Counted from the stretch's first letter, positions 1 through 5,289 are shown. The stretch: DNA of 5,289 nucleotides from Ramlibacter sp. (GCA_028292185.1 JAQGMT010000425.1:1-5289), one strand, 5' to 3'. The notes: generated by a model not told the origin, from the sequence alone. Made by a program: numbers and translations.

Positions 1-870
1 CAGCTGGTGGACATGGCCTTCGGCCCGGCTGCCCGCGGCGATCTCGCTGGCATTGCCCATCACCTGCCGCAAGCAGGCATCGAGCGCAGCCGCGCTGAAG
101 GAGCCGAGGTCGGGCTTGTCGCGCAGCTGAGGCCGATCGGCGGTCACCGCGGGGCCATGGAGTTCGCCGGACGCGAGCCGGTGGCCGCGCGCTGCCTTGC
201 TTGCCGTGTTGAACCAGAGCCCCCAGCGGCTGCGCCAACGCGACGCCAGCGCGACGAGGTCGCGTACGTCGCCCTCCAGCAGTTCCAGTTCCAGCTCGTG
301 GATCGGGCGCTTGCGCCCTTGGGCGACCAGTTGGCCGTCGTCGAGCGCCACCTCGATGGTCGAGCCGCCTTCGACCACGCGGCGCACGCGCCGGGTGACG
401 TTCACCTGGAACACCGGCTGGGTCTCGGGCATACGGTCGCCCTTGCGCAATCCAAGCGCTTGGCGCAACACGCGCTGAGCGCTCGGGTGCTGATGCCGGT
501 CTAGCCGTGCGAGTGGCGCTGCCGCATCGCCAGGCAAGGACCTGATGACCACGTTCTCTTCGAGCCGCCCGATCGCGTCGGACCCCGGAGCCTTGAGCGT
601 TTGCACCCAACACCCGCGCTCGCGTCGCACGCGCAGCGCAATGCCGGCGCGCGCCAGCTCCCCGGACGCGGTGTCGTAGTAAGTGGCCTGGAGCTGCAAT
701 TCGTGCGAATCGGGCCCGGCCATGGCTGCGGCCAGTCCGGCCCGTGCCGTCTCCGGCACCTCCAGCTTGATCTCGATCTCGGTGGGGGCCGCGGTGCGAG
801 CGCGCTTGCGCGCCCTCGTCGCACAGCGATGCGCCATCCGCCGGCGTCGCTGCAAACTTTTGATTTTCAC
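1..870 (-). CDS. CYTH-CHAD domain protein (inorganic triphosphatase-like), 3' end beyond window
   Basis: Reading the minus strand from 870 to 1 gives 290 residues without a stop; the gene continues past the left edge. After a basic N-terminus the CYTH (triphosphate tunnel) domain begins with the signature EIEIK at residues 31-35 (E31, E33, K35). It continues with YYDT (64-67), LRVR (79-82), QTLK (90-93), RLEEN (102-106), a basic strand RRVRR (160-164) and the acidic strand HELELELLEG (191-200). From about residue 257 a CHAD domain begins, ending at the window edge in EGHVHQL, the typical start of its conserved His helix. CYTH enzymes of this architecture (E. coli YgiF is the model) hydrolyse inorganic tripolyphosphate in the cytoplasm, and CHAD domains bind polyphosphate. 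The start is GTG at 870, chosen because GGAGGT lies four bases upstream; the in-frame ATGs at 894 and 837 have no such site. It follows the secreted-protein gene on the same strand after 107 bases, so co-transcription is possible. Family call is firm; substrate is inferred. Confidence 0.93.
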   Translation of the reverse strand, partial: MKIKSLQRRRRMAHRCATRARKRARTAAPTEIEIKLEVPETARAGLAAAMAGPDSHELQLQATYYDTASGELARAGIALRVRRERGCWVQTLKAPGSDAIGRLEENVVIRSLPGDAAAPLARLDRHQHPSAQRVLRQALGLRKGDRMPETQPVFQVNVTRRVRRVVEGGSTIEVALDDGQLVAQGRKRPIHELELELLEGDVRDLVALASRWRSRWGLWFNTASKAARGHRLASGELHGPAVTADRPQLRDKPDLGSFSAAALDACLRQVMGNASEIAAGSRAEGHVHQL

Positions 871-874
871 GTGC

Positions 875-880
875 ACCTCC
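875..880 (-). promoter_or_regulatory. Shine-Dalgarno site deciding the GTG start of the CYTH-CHAD gene
   Basis: The minus strand reads GGAGGT, then GCAC, then GTG at 870. This near-perfect anti-16S match with short spacing supports GTG 870 over the earlier ATG at 894, whose coding sequence would run through the site and which has no purine-rich element before it. An in-frame TGA at 903-901 closes the frame further upstream. Confidence 0.75.
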
Positions 881-903
881 AGACTTTGCTCCATGCACGA
901 TCA

Positions 904-956
904 TTGCCCGGTCCGCGGCGCGCGGGCCTGCACTTGTCACAAACCTTTGCCCGGTC
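904..956 (+). repeat. 10-base direct repeat TTGCCCGGTC, 43 bases apart
   Basis: TTGCCCGGTC occurs exactly at 904-913 and again at 947-956, both inside the gap between the secreted-protein gene and the CYTH-CHAD gene. Each copy contributes bases to one of the two stem-loops in this gap. No known regulator motif is recognised; it could be chance in GC-rich DNA. Confidence 0.5.
910..928. other. GC-rich stem-loop between two minus-strand genes
   Basis: Bases 910-917 (GGTCCGCG) can pair with 921-928 (CGCGGGCC) around a three-base loop, with one G-U type mismatch, giving an eight-pair stem. It lies in the 107-base gap (871-977) upstream of the CYTH-CHAD start. No T-run follows on either strand, so it is not a standard intrinsic terminator. 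It could be a processing or attenuation structure in the leader, or simply a product of high GC content. Confidence 0.35.
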
Positions 957-961
957 GGGCA
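948..961 (-). terminator. Weak stem-loop 17 bases after the secreted-protein gene
   Basis: TGCCC at 948-952 pairs with GGGCA at 957-961 around a GGTC loop. On the minus strand it lies just downstream of the stop at 978. The stem is only five pairs and is followed by AAGGTTTG rather than a T-run, so termination would be weak at best. Read-through into the CYTH-CHAD gene is plausible. Confidence 0.2.
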
Positions 962-977
962 GGCTCCACGCCCGTGC

Positions 978-1448
978 TCAGTGCGCCCTGGCAGCGAACG
1001 TTCCGGTCCAGCCCGGCGTGGAAATTCGCATCTCACCGGCCGAAGGCCAGGAGATGTTCAAGGAGGCTCCGCGGTCGAACGAGCTGCGCAGGATCCAGTG
1101 CGCCGCCGGCCCCAGATGGAACCCGGCGGGCTGCAGCTGCGCTTCGCCGCCGGCGTCGGATCGGCAAATGCTTGCCTTGCCCTGCGCCCAGAGCCCTTCG
1201 TGCGACTTGATGAATTCGAGGAACAGCGAGCCGTCGCGCTCGGTGATCGAAATCTCGAGCGGCTTGCCGTCGTTCATCGAGATCTCCCGCCACTGCATCG
1301 GCAAAGCAGGGTGGCCGGCCAGCTGCCGCAGCTGCGCCAGGCTGCGTGCGCAAGCAGCGGCCTCTCCGGCAGCAATGGCGCCAGTGGGATGCGCCATGCA
1401 GCAACAGGCCAGGCCGCAGGCCAGGAGGGATCGAACACGCGCCTGCAT
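978..1448 (-). CDS. secreted/periplasmic hypothetical protein, 156 residues
   Basis: I do not recognise a named family with certainty; similar small exported proteins occur in Burkholderiales. Residues 1-27 look like a Sec signal peptide: basic start MQARVRS, a hydrophobic Cys/Ala-rich core and an AIAA|GE cleavage region around 26-28. The mature part of about 129 residues has two cysteines (C33, C95) that could form a disulfide. It also has conserved-looking patches QWREISMNDGKPLEI (52-66), ERDGSLFLEF (70-79), HEGLWAQGKASIC (83-95) and TPGWTGTF (144-151), suggesting a small beta-rich domain. ATG 1448 was chosen because the signal peptide begins there. The frame stays open to 1544, but that adds 32 residues ahead of the signal peptide. 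No clear ribosome binding site precedes 1448. A Pho-box-like element ends 22 bases upstream, and the CYTH-CHAD gene follows on the same strand. Function is unknown. Confidence 0.75.
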   Translation of the reverse strand: MQARVRSLLACGLACCCMAHPTGAIAAGEAAACARSLAQLRQLAGHPALPMQWREISMNDGKPLEISITERDGSLFLEFIKSHEGLWAQGKASICRSDAGGEAQLQPAGFHLGPAAHWILRSSFDRGASLNISWPSAGEMRISTPGWTGTFAARAH

Positions 1449-1470
1449 GCTGCGAGTGAACACCGGCGCG

Positions 1471-1488
1471 ATGACAAGCTGATGACGG
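1471..1488 (-). promoter_or_regulatory. putative Pho box (PhoB operator) facing the secreted-protein gene
   Basis: The minus strand reads CCGTCAT-CAGC-TTGTCAT. The E. coli PhoB box is CTGTCAT, four bases, CTGTCAY, so each half differs from consensus at one position (12 of 14) and the 11-base period is exact. Ten bases downstream lies TTCACT (1460-1455), a poor -10-like hexamer at the spacing used in classical Pho promoters. Transcription would then begin almost at the ATG at 1448, implying little or no leader. The site is also about 140 bases upstream of the divergent phosphoesterase gene. A lone extra half-site TTGTCAT lies on the plus strand at 1535-1541. Only sequence resemblance supports this. 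Confidence 0.4.
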
Positions 1489-1616
1489 CGGCGAAATGCG
1501 CCAACGCGCTGTCTGGGGATGCGGCTCGGCGCGATTGTCATCAAGGCGCAACAAATCTTGCATGTACTCGACCGTGGTGGGTCGCTGCAGTGGCCTGCGT
1601 CATCCCAACATCATAA

Positions 1617-1621
1617 AAGGA
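1617..1621 (+). promoter_or_regulatory. Shine-Dalgarno site supporting the GTG start of the phosphoesterase lipoprotein
   Basis: AAGGA at 1617-1621, within AAAAGGAA, precedes GTG 1631 by nine bases. The lipoprotein signal peptide begins exactly at this GTG. The earlier in-frame ATG at 1562 has no comparable site and would put 23 non-hydrophobic residues before the signal peptide. Confidence 0.6.
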
Positions 1622-1630
1622 ACAACGATC

Positions 1631-2815
1631 GTGCGCAGCCTGAGCTTAGCCCTTACCTCCCTCTTCATTGCCTCACTCGTGTCTTGCGGAGGAGGAGGAG
1701 GCGGCAACGCGGACCAGAGGTTCACCGCCGCCGTGTTCGGCGATATTCCCTACGGCACCGGACCCACCGACACATCCGAGTTCCTGGCTTTCCCGGCCTA
1801 CGTGAAGTCGATCAACAGCGATCCGGACGTCTCGCTGGCGCTGCACGCCGGCGACATCCACTCGGGCAAGGAGTTCTGCACCCAGGCCTACGACGTGTCG
1901 ATCTTCAACATCCTGAAGACGCTCGTGGCGCCGCTGGTGTACACGCCGGGCGACAACGAATGGGCCGATTGCCACAAGAGCGCGCAGGGCGGCGGCAAGT
2001 TCAACACCGCCACCGGCGCCGTGGACTTCGTGCGCGACAGCAGCGGCAACCTGATCGACTATTCAGGCGGCGATCCCGTGGACAACCTGGCGCTGGTGCG
2101 CTCGATCTTCTTCACCACCCCGGGCAAGACGATCGGCGGCGCGTTGACGGTGCACACGCAAGCGCTGGAATTCGATCCTGCTTTTCCCACCGACAGCCAG
2201 TACGTCGAGAACGTGTGGTTCATCAAGTCCGGGGTGCTGTTCGTCGCGGCAAATATTCCCGGCGGCTCGAACAACGGCACCGACCCGTGGTACGGCGCGC
2301 CTTCGATGGGCCCCGCGCAAACCCAGGAAGTCGCCAACCGCACCGGCGCGGCGCAGCGCTGGCTGAAAACCGCCTTCGACCGTGCAGCATCCGAAGGCGC
2401 GTCGTCCATGGTGATCATGGAACAGGCTGACATGTGGGACCTCGATGGCGTGGCCCCCAGCCACATCTCGCAGTACAAACCTTACATCGACACCATCGCC
2501 GCCCGTACGGCGAGTTTCGGCAAGCCGGTGCTGCTGATCAACGGCGATTCGCACATTTATCGTTCCGACAATCCGCTGGTCAAAGGCGCGCCTTGCCTGA
2601 TCGAGCCCTCCTCGGGTGCCGCGGCGGTGGCCTGCACCGCCGATGCGTTCGACAACCAGCCCAACGGCTACAACGTTCCCAATTTCCATCGTGTCGTGGT
2701 GCACGGAAGCAGCACGCCGCTGGAATGGCTGAAGCTCACCGTGGATCCGGGCACGACCAACAGCGGTGCTACCGCCTTCGGCCCGTTCAGCTGGCAGCGC
2801 AAGCCGCAGTCATGA
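1631..2815 (+). CDS. calcineurin-like metallophosphoesterase lipoprotein
   Basis: The protein is 394 residues from a GTG start. Residues 1-19 form a lipoprotein signal with lipobox LVSC (16-19); C19 should be lipidated and is followed by six glycines (20-25), a flexible tether. The body carries the spaced motifs of a calcineurin-like phosphoesterase: GDIPYG (37-42), HAGDIHSG (72-79), PGDNEW (106-111), AANIPGG (206-212), EQADMWD (264-270) and NGDSHIY (304-310). It ends with VVHGSSTPLEWLKLTVDP (356-373). These resemble the D, GD, GNHE and GHxH blocks of the superfamily, but several ligands are swapped. C83/C114 and C322/C335 could form disulfides. It probably acts as a membrane-anchored periplasmic or surface enzyme on a phosphate ester, with substrate unknown. 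It diverges from the secreted-protein gene across 182 bases and ends three bases from the convergent propeller gene. Superfamily call is good; activity is inferred. Confidence 0.88.
   Translation: MRSLSLALTSLFIASLVSCGGGGGGNADQRFTAAVFGDIPYGTGPTDTSEFLAFPAYVKSINSDPDVSLALHAGDIHSGKEFCTQAYDVSIFNILKTLVAPLVYTPGDNEWADCHKSAQGGGKFNTATGAVDFVRDSSGNLIDYSGGDPVDNLALVRSIFFTTPGKTIGGALTVHTQALEFDPAFPTDSQYVENVWFIKSGVLFVAANIPGGSNNGTDPWYGAPSMGPAQTQEVANRTGAAQRWLKTAFDRAASEGASSMVIMEQADMWDLDGVAPSHISQYKPYIDTIAARTASFGKPVLLINGDSHIYRSDNPLVKGAPCLIEPSSGAAAVACTADAFDNQPNGYNVPNFHRVVVHGSSTPLEWLKLTVDPGTTNSGATAFGPFSWQRKPQS
1688..1705 (+). repeat. GGA/GGC triplet run encoding six glycines
   Basis: Four GGA codons followed by two GGC codons directly follow the lipobox cysteine codon (1685-1687). 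The run stays in frame if it expands or contracts, so slippage would only change the length of the tether between the lipid anchor and the enzyme domain. Confidence 0.8.
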
Positions 2816-2818
2816 AGC

Positions 2819-3904
2819 TCAGGGCGTAGCGCGGCTGTGCCGCGCGATCTGCCCGATTTCCGCACCGTAGACGTTTCCCTTCGCGTCCACCGCGGTGCCT
2901 TCCGGGCCCGGCCGCTTGGTCTCGTCGGCGGGGATGAACCATCGCACCGTGCCCTGGTCGAGATCGCCGATGCGGATGCCTTGCTTCCAGCCCGGATGCG
3001 GCACCACGCGATTGGATTCGGAGTCGCCGACGTAGACGAGTCCGCCCTGGATGTTGATGGTGCTGGGGCGGCTGAACTGCTTCCACTGCGCGATGAAGTT
3101 GCCTTCGGTGTCGAGGATCTGGATGCGCATGTTGCCGCGGTCGGCGACGAACAGGCGGCCCTTGGGATCCAGCGCCAGGTCGTGCGGGGTGCGGAACTCC
3201 CCGGGTCCGGTGCCATAGCGGCCCAGCGACTTGATGAATTTGCCATCGGCGGTGAAGCGCGAGATGCGCGCCACCTTGTCGGGTTCGAGATCGACGCCTT
3301 GGCCCGAGTGGCCTTCGGAGATCAGCACGTCGCCGTTCGGCAGTTCGACAATGCTGGTCGGCTCGGTGAGCGCCAGCGGCGGATGGCCCGCCACACCGGG
3401 CGTGCCGATGGTGAGCAGGAGCTTGCCGTCGGCGCTGAACTTGCGCGCCGTGTGGCCGCGGTCGCGTGACGCCGGATTCTCTTTCAGCTCACGCGCATTG
3501 GGTGCGCGCTGGTCCAGCACCCAGATGTTGCCGGCACGGTCCTGGTAGATCTTGTGCGGCATGATGAACAGGCCGGCGCCGAAGCTCTTGAGAAGTTTTC
3601 CCGAGGCGTCCAATTTCATCACCGGCGCGAACTGCGAGTTCGCGCAGCTGTCGAACGCAAACGCCTGGCCGCCGGGCGGCGTATCGGGATTGGTGCCGCA
3701 ACGGTAGGCGACCCACACCGATTGGCCGTCGTGATCGACGGCCACCGCGCTCAGCGTTCCCCAGGTGCGTCCCTCGGGCAAGGTGCCCCACGGTGCGATG
3801 GTCTGGTACGGATTTGGCGGATCGCCTTTTGCCGGCGAGTCGGATTGCGCTTGCGCCAAGCCGGCGCAGAGCAGGAGCACAACGCTCCAGCGAGTGGGTT
3901 TCAT
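2819..3904 (-). CDS. periplasmic NHL-repeat beta-propeller protein
   Basis: The protein is 361 residues. Residues 1-19 are a Sec signal peptide ending AQA|QS (MKPTRWS, then a Leu/Ala core). The mature part has repeated propeller strands of the type P-h-D-h-A-h-D-x-x-G-x-h-a-V-x-D: LSAVAVDHDGQSVWVAY (51-67), MPHKIYQDRAGNIWVLDQ (115-132), EPTSIVELPNGDVLISEG (181-198), TPHDLALDPKGRLFVADR (239-256) and PEGTAVDAKGNVYGAEIG (334-351). The block at 231-271, GTGPGEF then the D-G-F-A-D-R core and RIQIL, is a textbook NHL repeat. C70 and C87 are the only mature cysteines and may pair. Related propellers include peptidyl-alpha-hydroxyglycine lyase-like and SMP-30-like proteins, so binding and catalysis are both possible; I cannot assign a substrate. 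GAGGAG at 3915-3910, five bases before the ATG, supports the start. It lies 72 bases after the DUF gene on the same strand and converges on the phosphoesterase gene. Confidence 0.88.
   Translation of the reverse strand: MKPTRWSVVLLLCAGLAQAQSDSPAKGDPPNPYQTIAPWGTLPEGRTWGTLSAVAVDHDGQSVWVAYRCGTNPDTPPGGQAFAFDSCANSQFAPVMKLDASGKLLKSFGAGLFIMPHKIYQDRAGNIWVLDQRAPNARELKENPASRDRGHTARKFSADGKLLLTIGTPGVAGHPPLALTEPTSIVELPNGDVLISEGHSGQGVDLEPDKVARISRFTADGKFIKSLGRYGTGPGEFRTPHDLALDPKGRLFVADRGNMRIQILDTEGNFIAQWKQFSRPSTINIQGGLVYVGDSESNRVVPHPGWKQGIRIGDLDQGTVRWFIPADETKRPGPEGTAVDAKGNVYGAEIGQIARHSRATP
2829..2845. terminator. perfect 7-bp GC hairpin at the convergent gene junction
   Basis: GCGCGGC (2829-2835) pairs perfectly with GCCGCGC (2839-2845) around TGT. 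It starts 14 bases after the phosphoesterase stop and lies inside the last codons of the convergent propeller gene. There is no T-run on either side, so a rho-independent role is doubtful. It may still pause RNA polymerase or protect the 3' end of the phosphoesterase mRNA. Confidence 0.3.
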
Positions 3905-3909
3905 GGGGT

Positions 3910-3915
3910 CTCCTC
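3910..3915 (-). promoter_or_regulatory. Shine-Dalgarno site of the NHL propeller gene
   Basis: The minus strand reads GAGGAG, then ACCCC, then ATG at 3904. It fixes the start, in agreement with the signal peptide that begins there. Confidence 0.75.
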
Positions 3916-3976
3916 GGTCTGCTGAGCCAGCGCAGCATAGCGCACACCTTGCGCCCTGTGACGGCCGCGAGCAGCG

Positions 3977-4267
3977 TCAGCCAGCCGCGCCGGGCTTCGC
4001 GGGCGGCTTCTTTTCTTCGCGCGCGTCGGCCTCGTCGACCTGGTGAAGCACGCTGGTGATCGCGTATCCCTTTTCTTCTATCTGCCGCCCGGGCTCGTCG
4101 ACCTCGTAGGGATGGAGGTGCGCGCTCGCCTCGTCCACGTCGATGCCACGCTGGCGAAGCTCCCAGTCGACGTTGGTGACTTCTTCGGGCAGCGGCTGGT
4201 CGTGGGGCACCACCAGGTAACTGAACTTGTGGCCAGCCTCGGCCCGGCGGTAGATGTCAACGTTCAT
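3977..4267 (-). CDS. small conserved cytoplasmic protein, probably DUF6139 family
   Basis: The protein is 96 residues, with no signal peptide or membrane segment. It begins MNVDIYRRAE and contains FSYLVVPHDQPLPEEVTNVDW (15-35) and GYAITSVLHQV (67-77). From memory this matches a small Burkholderiales family annotated DUF6139, whose function is unknown; the family number should be confirmed. The last 18 residues (79-96) are charged and Pro/Lys/Ala-rich, probably disordered. AAGGA at 4281-4277, nine bases before the ATG, supports the start. The gene lies 72 bases upstream of the propeller gene on the same strand and diverges from the ATP-grasp gene across 102 bases. Its position gives no firm clue to its role. 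Confidence 0.85.
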   Translation of the reverse strand: MNVDIYRRAEAGHKFSYLVVPHDQPLPEEVTNVDWELRQRGIDVDEASAHLHPYEVDEPGRQIEEKGYAITSVLHQVDEADAREEKKPPAKPGAAG

Positions 4268-4354
4268 TGCCAGAAATCCTTATCGTTGTGGTTCTCGCGT
4301 GGGGGCAAATGCCGTGCCTGCGCTTGGCCGCGGGCACGTCGCGCGGCATTCGGC

Positions 4355-4360
4355 TACGAT
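4355..4360 (+). promoter_or_regulatory. possible -10 element just upstream of the ATP-grasp gene
   Basis: TACGAT matches the TATAAT consensus at four of six positions, including the key T, A and final T. It ends nine bases before the ATG at 4370, so a transcript from it would be almost leaderless. No good -35 hexamer is seen 16-18 bases upstream. This is a weak call. Confidence 0.25.
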
Positions 4361-4369
4361 CACGCCGCA

Positions 4370-5289
4370 ATGAACAAGCCCGCTTGCGACCTGGTCGTCA
4401 TTCATGAACACCCCGAATGGCAGAAGCCCCTGTTCGCCGCCTTGCAGCGCCGGGGCGTCAGCTTCGAGGCGTTCGACGTGACGCGCGCGGCTTTCGGCAA
4501 CGAAGAGATGCCGCGAGCGCGCCTGTATTTCAACCAGGCCAGTCCCAGCGCCTATATTCGCGGCAACACCCGCGCCGTGCCGTTGGCGCTGGCGTACATG
4601 CGCACGCTCGAGCTCAGGGGCGCGCGGGTGCTCAACGGCGCGGACGTGTTCGCCATGGAGCTGAGCAAGAGCGTGCAGGCGACGCTGCTGCGCACGCTGG
4701 ACATCGACACGCCGCGCTCGATCACGTTCAACGATCCCGCTGCCTTGCGCGCGCATGCCGCGCAGATCAAGTGGCCGGCGGTGTTGAAGCCCGACCAGGG
4801 CGGCAGTGGCGCGCGGATCGCGGTGGTCGAATCGTTCGAGCAGATCGAGGAAATCTTCCGCCGCGACCCGTCCATCTGGCTGCCGGACAACCTGTTCCTG
4901 CTGCAGGAATACCTGCCCCACGACGCCGAGCAAGGCATCGTGCGGCTCGAATTCCTCGGCGGCCAGCTGCTGTACGCGATGCGCGTGAAGACGCACGGCC
5001 GCTTCAACCTGTGCCCCTCCCCGGTGTGCAATCCGGACGACGGCGAGGGCCTGTGCGAGATTCCCGCTCCCGAAGCGGTCCCGGCGCCGCCGGTGGAGTT
5101 CTATCCGTATCCCGAGGTGCCCCAGGAGGCCGTTGCAACGGCCAAGCGCATCGTGCAGGCCGCCAGGCTCGACGTCGGTGGCATCGAGTACCTGGAGACG
5201 CCGGATGGACGACGCGTGTTCTACGACGTCAACGCCAACTCGAACCTGCGCCCGGCCATCGGCGAGGCCTTCGGCTTCGATCCGTTCGA
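4370..5289 (+). CDS. RimK-like ATP-grasp ligase, 3' end beyond window
   Basis: 306 complete codons are visible and the frame stays open to the right edge. An N-terminal pre-ATP-grasp region (1-88) contains LVVIHEHPEW (8-17) and FNQASPSAYIRGNTRA (54-69). It is followed by NGADVFAMELSKSVQ (89-103), typical of RimK/glutathione-synthetase-like enzymes. ATP-grasp marks are VLKPDQGGSGARI (138-150; K140 and the glycine loop for ATP), LLQEYL (177-182; E180 at the adenine site) and GIVRLEFLGGQLLYAMRV (189-206). The metal-binding end is VGGIEYLE (269-276) with DVNANSNLRP (286-295; D286, N288, N290). Such enzymes join a carboxylate to an amine through an acyl-phosphate; the substrate here is unknown. 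A segment from about 213 to 250 is Cys/Pro-rich (C215, C220, C229). ATG 4370 is the only reasonable start: no in-frame start codon lies in the preceding 60 or so bases, though no ribosome binding site is seen. It is divergent from the small DUF gene. Confidence 0.9.
   Translation, partial: MNKPACDLVVIHEHPEWQKPLFAALQRRGVSFEAFDVTRAAFGNEEMPRARLYFNQASPSAYIRGNTRAVPLALAYMRTLELRGARVLNGADVFAMELSKSVQATLLRTLDIDTPRSITFNDPAALRAHAAQIKWPAVLKPDQGGSGARIAVVESFEQIEEIFRRDPSIWLPDNLFLLQEYLPHDAEQGIVRLEFLGGQLLYAMRVKTHGRFNLCPSPVCNPDDGEGLCEIPAPEAVPAPPVEFYPYPEVPQEAVATAKRIVQAARLDVGGIEYLETPDGRRVFYDVNANSNLRPAIGEAFGFDPF

Noticed and set aside
7..504. Plus-strand open frame of 165 residues
   Set aside because: It lies antisense to the CYTH-CHAD gene, whose family motifs run continuously on the minus strand. 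Its own translation shows only GC-driven Ala/Arg/His composition.
934..940. TTGTCAC half-site resembling a Pho box
   Set aside because: The adjacent positions 11 bases away match only 3-4 of 7, and it points along the plus strand, where no gene follows.
1415..1448. Lipobox-like LLAC near the start of the secreted 156-residue protein
   Set aside because: The cysteine is at residue 11, leaving a hydrophobic core far too short for lipoprotein processing; cleavage near residue 27 fits better.
1449..1544. N-terminal extension of the secreted protein up to 1544
   Set aside because: The extension would place 32 Arg-rich residues in front of a good signal peptide and has no ribosome binding site, so ATG 1448 is preferred.
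1535..1563. TTGTCA ... TTGCAT as a -35/-10 pair for the phosphoesterase gene
   Set aside because: The -35 is good (5 of 6) and the spacer is 17, but the -10 matches only 3 of 6 and lacks the critical second A. Too weak to list as a feature.
601..1616. Long plus-strand open frames across the left half
   Set aside because: They cross both the CYTH-CHAD and secreted-protein genes in antisense, including an intergenic gap, and have no recognisable domain or ribosome site.
1496..1630. N-terminal extension of the phosphoesterase lipoprotein
   Set aside because: The lipoprotein signal starts at GTG 1631 with AAGGA upstream; the upstream 45 codons are not hydrophobic and include intergenic sequence.
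2063..2704. Minus-strand open frame of 213 residues within the phosphoesterase gene
   Set aside because: It is an antisense shadow of a gene with conserved phosphoesterase motifs and has no domain of its own.
4280..4996. Minus-strand open frame of 238 residues
   Set aside because: It is antisense to the ATP-grasp gene, which has clear conserved motifs. The antisense product is Arg/His/Gln-rich with no domain.

Overview
This high-GC window looks like chromosomal DNA from a betaproteobacterium, most likely Burkholderiales (Comamonadaceae / Rubrivivax-like). That placement rests on codon style and on protein families I recognise from that group; no search was run. I see six genes, two of them cut by the window edges. 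There are no RNA genes, insertion sequences, CRISPR arrays or phage genes.

Left part (1-1448, minus strand). A secreted 156-residue protein of unknown function (978-1448) lies upstream of a CYTH-CHAD protein (870 down to 1, continuing off the left edge). The CYTH-CHAD gene is a triphosphate-tunnel enzyme domain followed by the start of a polyphosphate-binding-type CHAD domain. The 107-base gap between them holds two GC-rich stem-loops and a 10-base direct repeat. Its coding sequence starts at a GTG behind a strong GGAGGT ribosome binding site and carries an unusually Arg/Lys-rich N-terminal extension.

Middle (1449-3904). A 182-base divergent intergenic region separates the secreted protein from a plus-strand lipoprotein of the calcineurin-like metallophosphoesterase superfamily (1631-2815). 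This region contains a good match to a PhoB box (two 7-mers with an 11-base period), oriented towards the secreted protein and CYTH-CHAD pair. The phosphoesterase gene ends only three bases from the end of a convergent minus-strand gene for a periplasmic NHL-type beta-propeller (2819-3904).

Right part (3905-5289). Upstream of the propeller gene on the minus strand is a small cytoplasmic protein gene, probably DUF6139 family (3977-4267). Divergent from it, starting at 4370, is a RimK-like ATP-grasp ligase gene that runs off the right edge.

The window has a loose phosphate theme: a Pho-box-like operator, a tripolyphosphatase/polyphosphate-binding protein and an exported phosphoesterase. This suggests a phosphate-starvation-responsive neighbourhood, but the link is inference. 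The three right-hand minus/plus genes show no obvious functional tie to it.
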